From Pseudomonas fluorescens (GTDB taxonomy: Bacteria > Pseudomonadota > Gammaproteobacteria > Pseudomonadales > Pseudomonadaceae), in NCBI RefSeq assembly GCF_902497775.2, contig NZ_OZ024668.1, positions 1,759,826 to 1,823,825 of the forward strand: a DNA stretch of 64,000 nt, given 5' to 3'. The notes beneath the pieces were generated by a model. It was not told the DNA's origin and did not search any database. It saw only the letters and a list, made by a program, of their open reading frames with translations. Both the position numbers and the translations under genes were made by a program. Shown piece by piece: positions 62,331-64,000 of the stretch (its first letter is position 1; every line of letters starts with the position of its first letter).

Positions 62331-64000
62331 GATTCAACGCCCATGCGTCGACGCAGGTCCTTGCTGATCGATTGGCGCACCTGGCCATAATCGGCCCAAG
62401 GGTCATCGCCTTCGGCCAGGCGCTCGCCGAGGTTGAGCAGGTTCCACTGGTTCGCACCCTTGAGCTCGGTCAGCTCTTGGCGGCGAATCGGCACCGACAC
62501 TGGCAGCCCGTCGCGGGCGCGGATTGAATAGGCGCAAACCGTGGTGGCGCCTTTGCCGTTGCGCAGGTAATCGATGAAGATCCGCCCGACCCGATTCTTC
62601 GGCCCGGACACCGCCGACAGGCGCTCGGGGAACAGCCCGGCCAGGTGCTGGACCATGGCTTGGCTGAAGCCCTTGACCTCGTCCCAGCTGGCACGCCGGG
62701 TCAGCGGCACGACGATGTGCATGCCCTTGCCGCCGCTGGTCTTGAGGAATGATTGCAGGCCCAGTTCGTCGAGCAGTGCCAGGGTCAACTGGGTGGCCTC
62801 AAGCATGGCTTTCCACGGCAGCGCCGGGTCCGGGTCGAGGTCGAGGATCAAACGGTCGGGTTTGTCGAAGTCCTTGGCGGTGGCGTTCCAGGTGTGCAGT
62901 TCGAGGGTGTTCATCTGCACTGCGCCGAGCAGGGTCTGGGCCTGGTCGATGATCATCAGCGCCTGGCCGGCTTCGGCCTTGTCGTGGCTCTCAAGGCCGG
63001 GGATGTTCAGTTGTGCGGCGTTCTTCTGGAAGAACAGCTCGCCGGCCAGGCCATCCGGGGCCCGCACCAGTGCCACCGGGCGACGCTTGAGATGCGGCAG
63101 GATCCACTCGGCGACCAGGGCGTAGTACTCGGCGACCTGGCGCTTGGTAGTGCCGGTGCTGGCGTCGATGATGCGTTCGGGGTGGGTCAGGTGCAGGTCG
63201 GAGGTTTTACGTGCCGGGGTTTTCACGGGCTGCTCCAGGCCGATGGCCTTGGCCGGTTTGTCGTCGCGCAGGCCATGGAACACCGAATGGCGCACCACGC
63301 CGTCGCGGGTCATCTGCGCATAGGCGACCTCGGCCAGCAGCCTTGGCTTGAGCCAGTGCACTCCTTTGGCCTCGGCGCCGGTGGGCGGCTTGCCGAACTG
63401 CGGTTTGGCGACTTCAAGCGGCGTCAGGCGCTGATGAAGATGGGCCAGGGTCGTGCTGTTGAACCCGCTGCCGACCTTGCCGGCATAGCGCAGCGCGCCG
63501 CTGTCATCGTGCAGGGCCAGCAGCAGCGCGCCAAAGGCTTCACGCGAGCCCTTGGGGTCGGTATAGCCGACGATGACGAACTCCTGGCGCTGCTTGCACT
63601 TGAGCTTGATCCAGTCGCTGCTGCGCCGGTTGAGGTAGCTGCTGCCCAGGCGTTTGCCGATCAGGCCTTCCATTTGCATCTTGCAGGCGCTGTCGAGCAG
63701 CGACTCGACGCTTTGCGCAAAGTCGGCAGAAAAGCGCAGGCGTTTGTCATCGGCCTTCTCCAACACCTTCTCTAGCCCAGCACGGCGTTGCTCCAACGGG
63801 CATGTGCGCAGGTCCATGCCGTTGAGGTAGGGCAGGTCGAACAGGTAGTAGATGATCTGCTCGTCGCGGGCCTGGTCGAAGGCATTCTGCAGCGCCTGGA
63901 AATCTGCCACGCCGTGCTCGTTGGCCACCACCATCTCGCCATCGAGCCAGGCCGCTTGCACGCCGAGCTTGCCCAGGGCCTTGGCCTGTCTGGGCAGCTT
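62327..64000 (-). CDS. ligD: ATP-dependent DNA ligase D (5' part beyond window)
   Basis: The C-terminal 557 residues of LigD, open to the right edge. Visible are ligase motif III region WLDGEMVV, motif IV MEGLIGKRL, motif V WIKLKCK, the OB domain (to about 260), and the polymerase/primase domain with LDLDPDPALPW (catalytic D-x-D) and KTSGGKGMHIVVPL. The N-terminal phosphoesterase and the ligase active-site lysine lie outside. In this domain order (nuclease-ligase-polymerase) it repairs double-strand breaks with Ku. It is the first visible gene of a five-gene chain with 4-base overlaps. Confidence 0.95.
   Translation of the reverse strand, partial: KLPRQAKALGKLGVQAAWLDGEMVVANEHGVADFQALQNAFDQARDEQIIYYLFDLPYLNGMDLRTCPLEQRRAGLEKVLEKADDKRLRFSADFAQSVESLLDSACKMQMEGLIGKRLGSSYLNRRSSDWIKLKCKQRQEFVIVGYTDPKGSREAFGALLLALHDDSGALRYAGKVGSGFNSTTLAHLHQRLTPLEVAKPQFGKPPTGAEAKGVHWLKPRLLAEVAYAQMTRDGVVRHSVFHGLRDDKPAKAIGLEQPVKTPARKTSDLHLTHPERIIDASTGTTKRQVAEYYALVAEWILPHLKRRPVALVRAPDGLAGELFFQKNAAQLNIPGLESHDKAEAGQALMIIDQAQTLLGAVQMNTLELHTWNATAKDFDKPDRLILDLDPDPALPWKAMLEATQLTLALLDELGLQSFLKTSGGKGMHIVVPLTRRASWDEVKGFSQAMVQHLAGLFPERLSAVSGPKNRVGRIFIDYLRNGKGATTVCAYSIRARDGLPVSVPIRRQELTELKGANQWNLLNLGERLAEGDDPWADYGQVRQSISKDLRRRMGVES

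Overview
The window is a GC-rich, gene-dense chromosomal segment of a fluorescent pseudomonad, most like the Pseudomonas putida group. I infer this from a lexA2-imuA-imuB-dnaE2 mutagenesis operon with a LexA2-type operator, a dhcR/dhcAB-type CoA-transferase locus, DUF1652, DUF2790 and other small families typical of Pseudomonas, ku and ligD, and repeated REP elements with the core GGAGCGGGCTTGCC. No rRNA, tRNA, CRISPR array, integrase or intact insertion sequence was seen. This assignment rests on recalled gene families and synteny; no database search was run.

Layout. 0-5 kb: an SH3/membrane protein cut by the left edge, the nucleotide nucleosidase ppnN, a P1/DmpA-type peptidase, and a LuxR regulator with a glutathione transferase. 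5-8 kb: divergent ampC and ampR. 7.2-13.6 kb: a tight minus-strand run of six genes (FAD oxidoreductase, two small envelope proteins, a soluble ComEC-like metallo-beta-lactamase-fold protein, a DUF4132 protein and a small partner). 13.6-19 kb: an AraC regulator opposite an SBF-type transporter, a bestrophin channel, an odd low-GC gene preceded by a run of 13 C, a DUF899 protein and a HAD hydrolase. 19-25 kb: the SOS mutagenesis operon. 25-30 kb: an aldo/keto reductase, dhcR, dhcA, dhcB, the short-chain fatty acid transporter atoE, and an AhpD-like protein.

30.3-40.07 kb is a lower-GC sucrose island: LacI regulator, GH32 invertase, a MalFGK-type ABC importer, a ScrY-like porin and a fructokinase. 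A 5'-truncated gene end lies at its left edge and a short truncated gene start at its right edge. Together the genes describe uptake of intact sucrose through an outer-membrane porin and an ABC importer, hydrolysis in the cytoplasm, and fructose phosphorylation. 40.3-49.5 kb holds dkgB, regulators, a pirin, two YcaC-like hydrolases, an AlkA glycosylase, and several small stress-type genes (KGG-repeat protein, ClpP-like protein, DUF1652).

49.5-64 kb is bounded by the two bacterial NHEJ genes: ku at the left, ligD running off the right edge. Downstream of ligD, four genes (acyl-CoA dehydrogenase-like, PIG-L deacetylase, methyltransferase, glycosyltransferase) follow in one chain in which every junction is a 4-nt overlap. 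Between this chain and ku sits an accessory block: an MFS exporter with its LysR regulator, and a Baeyer-Villiger-type monooxygenase / dehydrogenase / alpha-beta hydrolase / serine esterase set. Its TetR regulator probably binds two related palindromes that I found in front of both transcription units.
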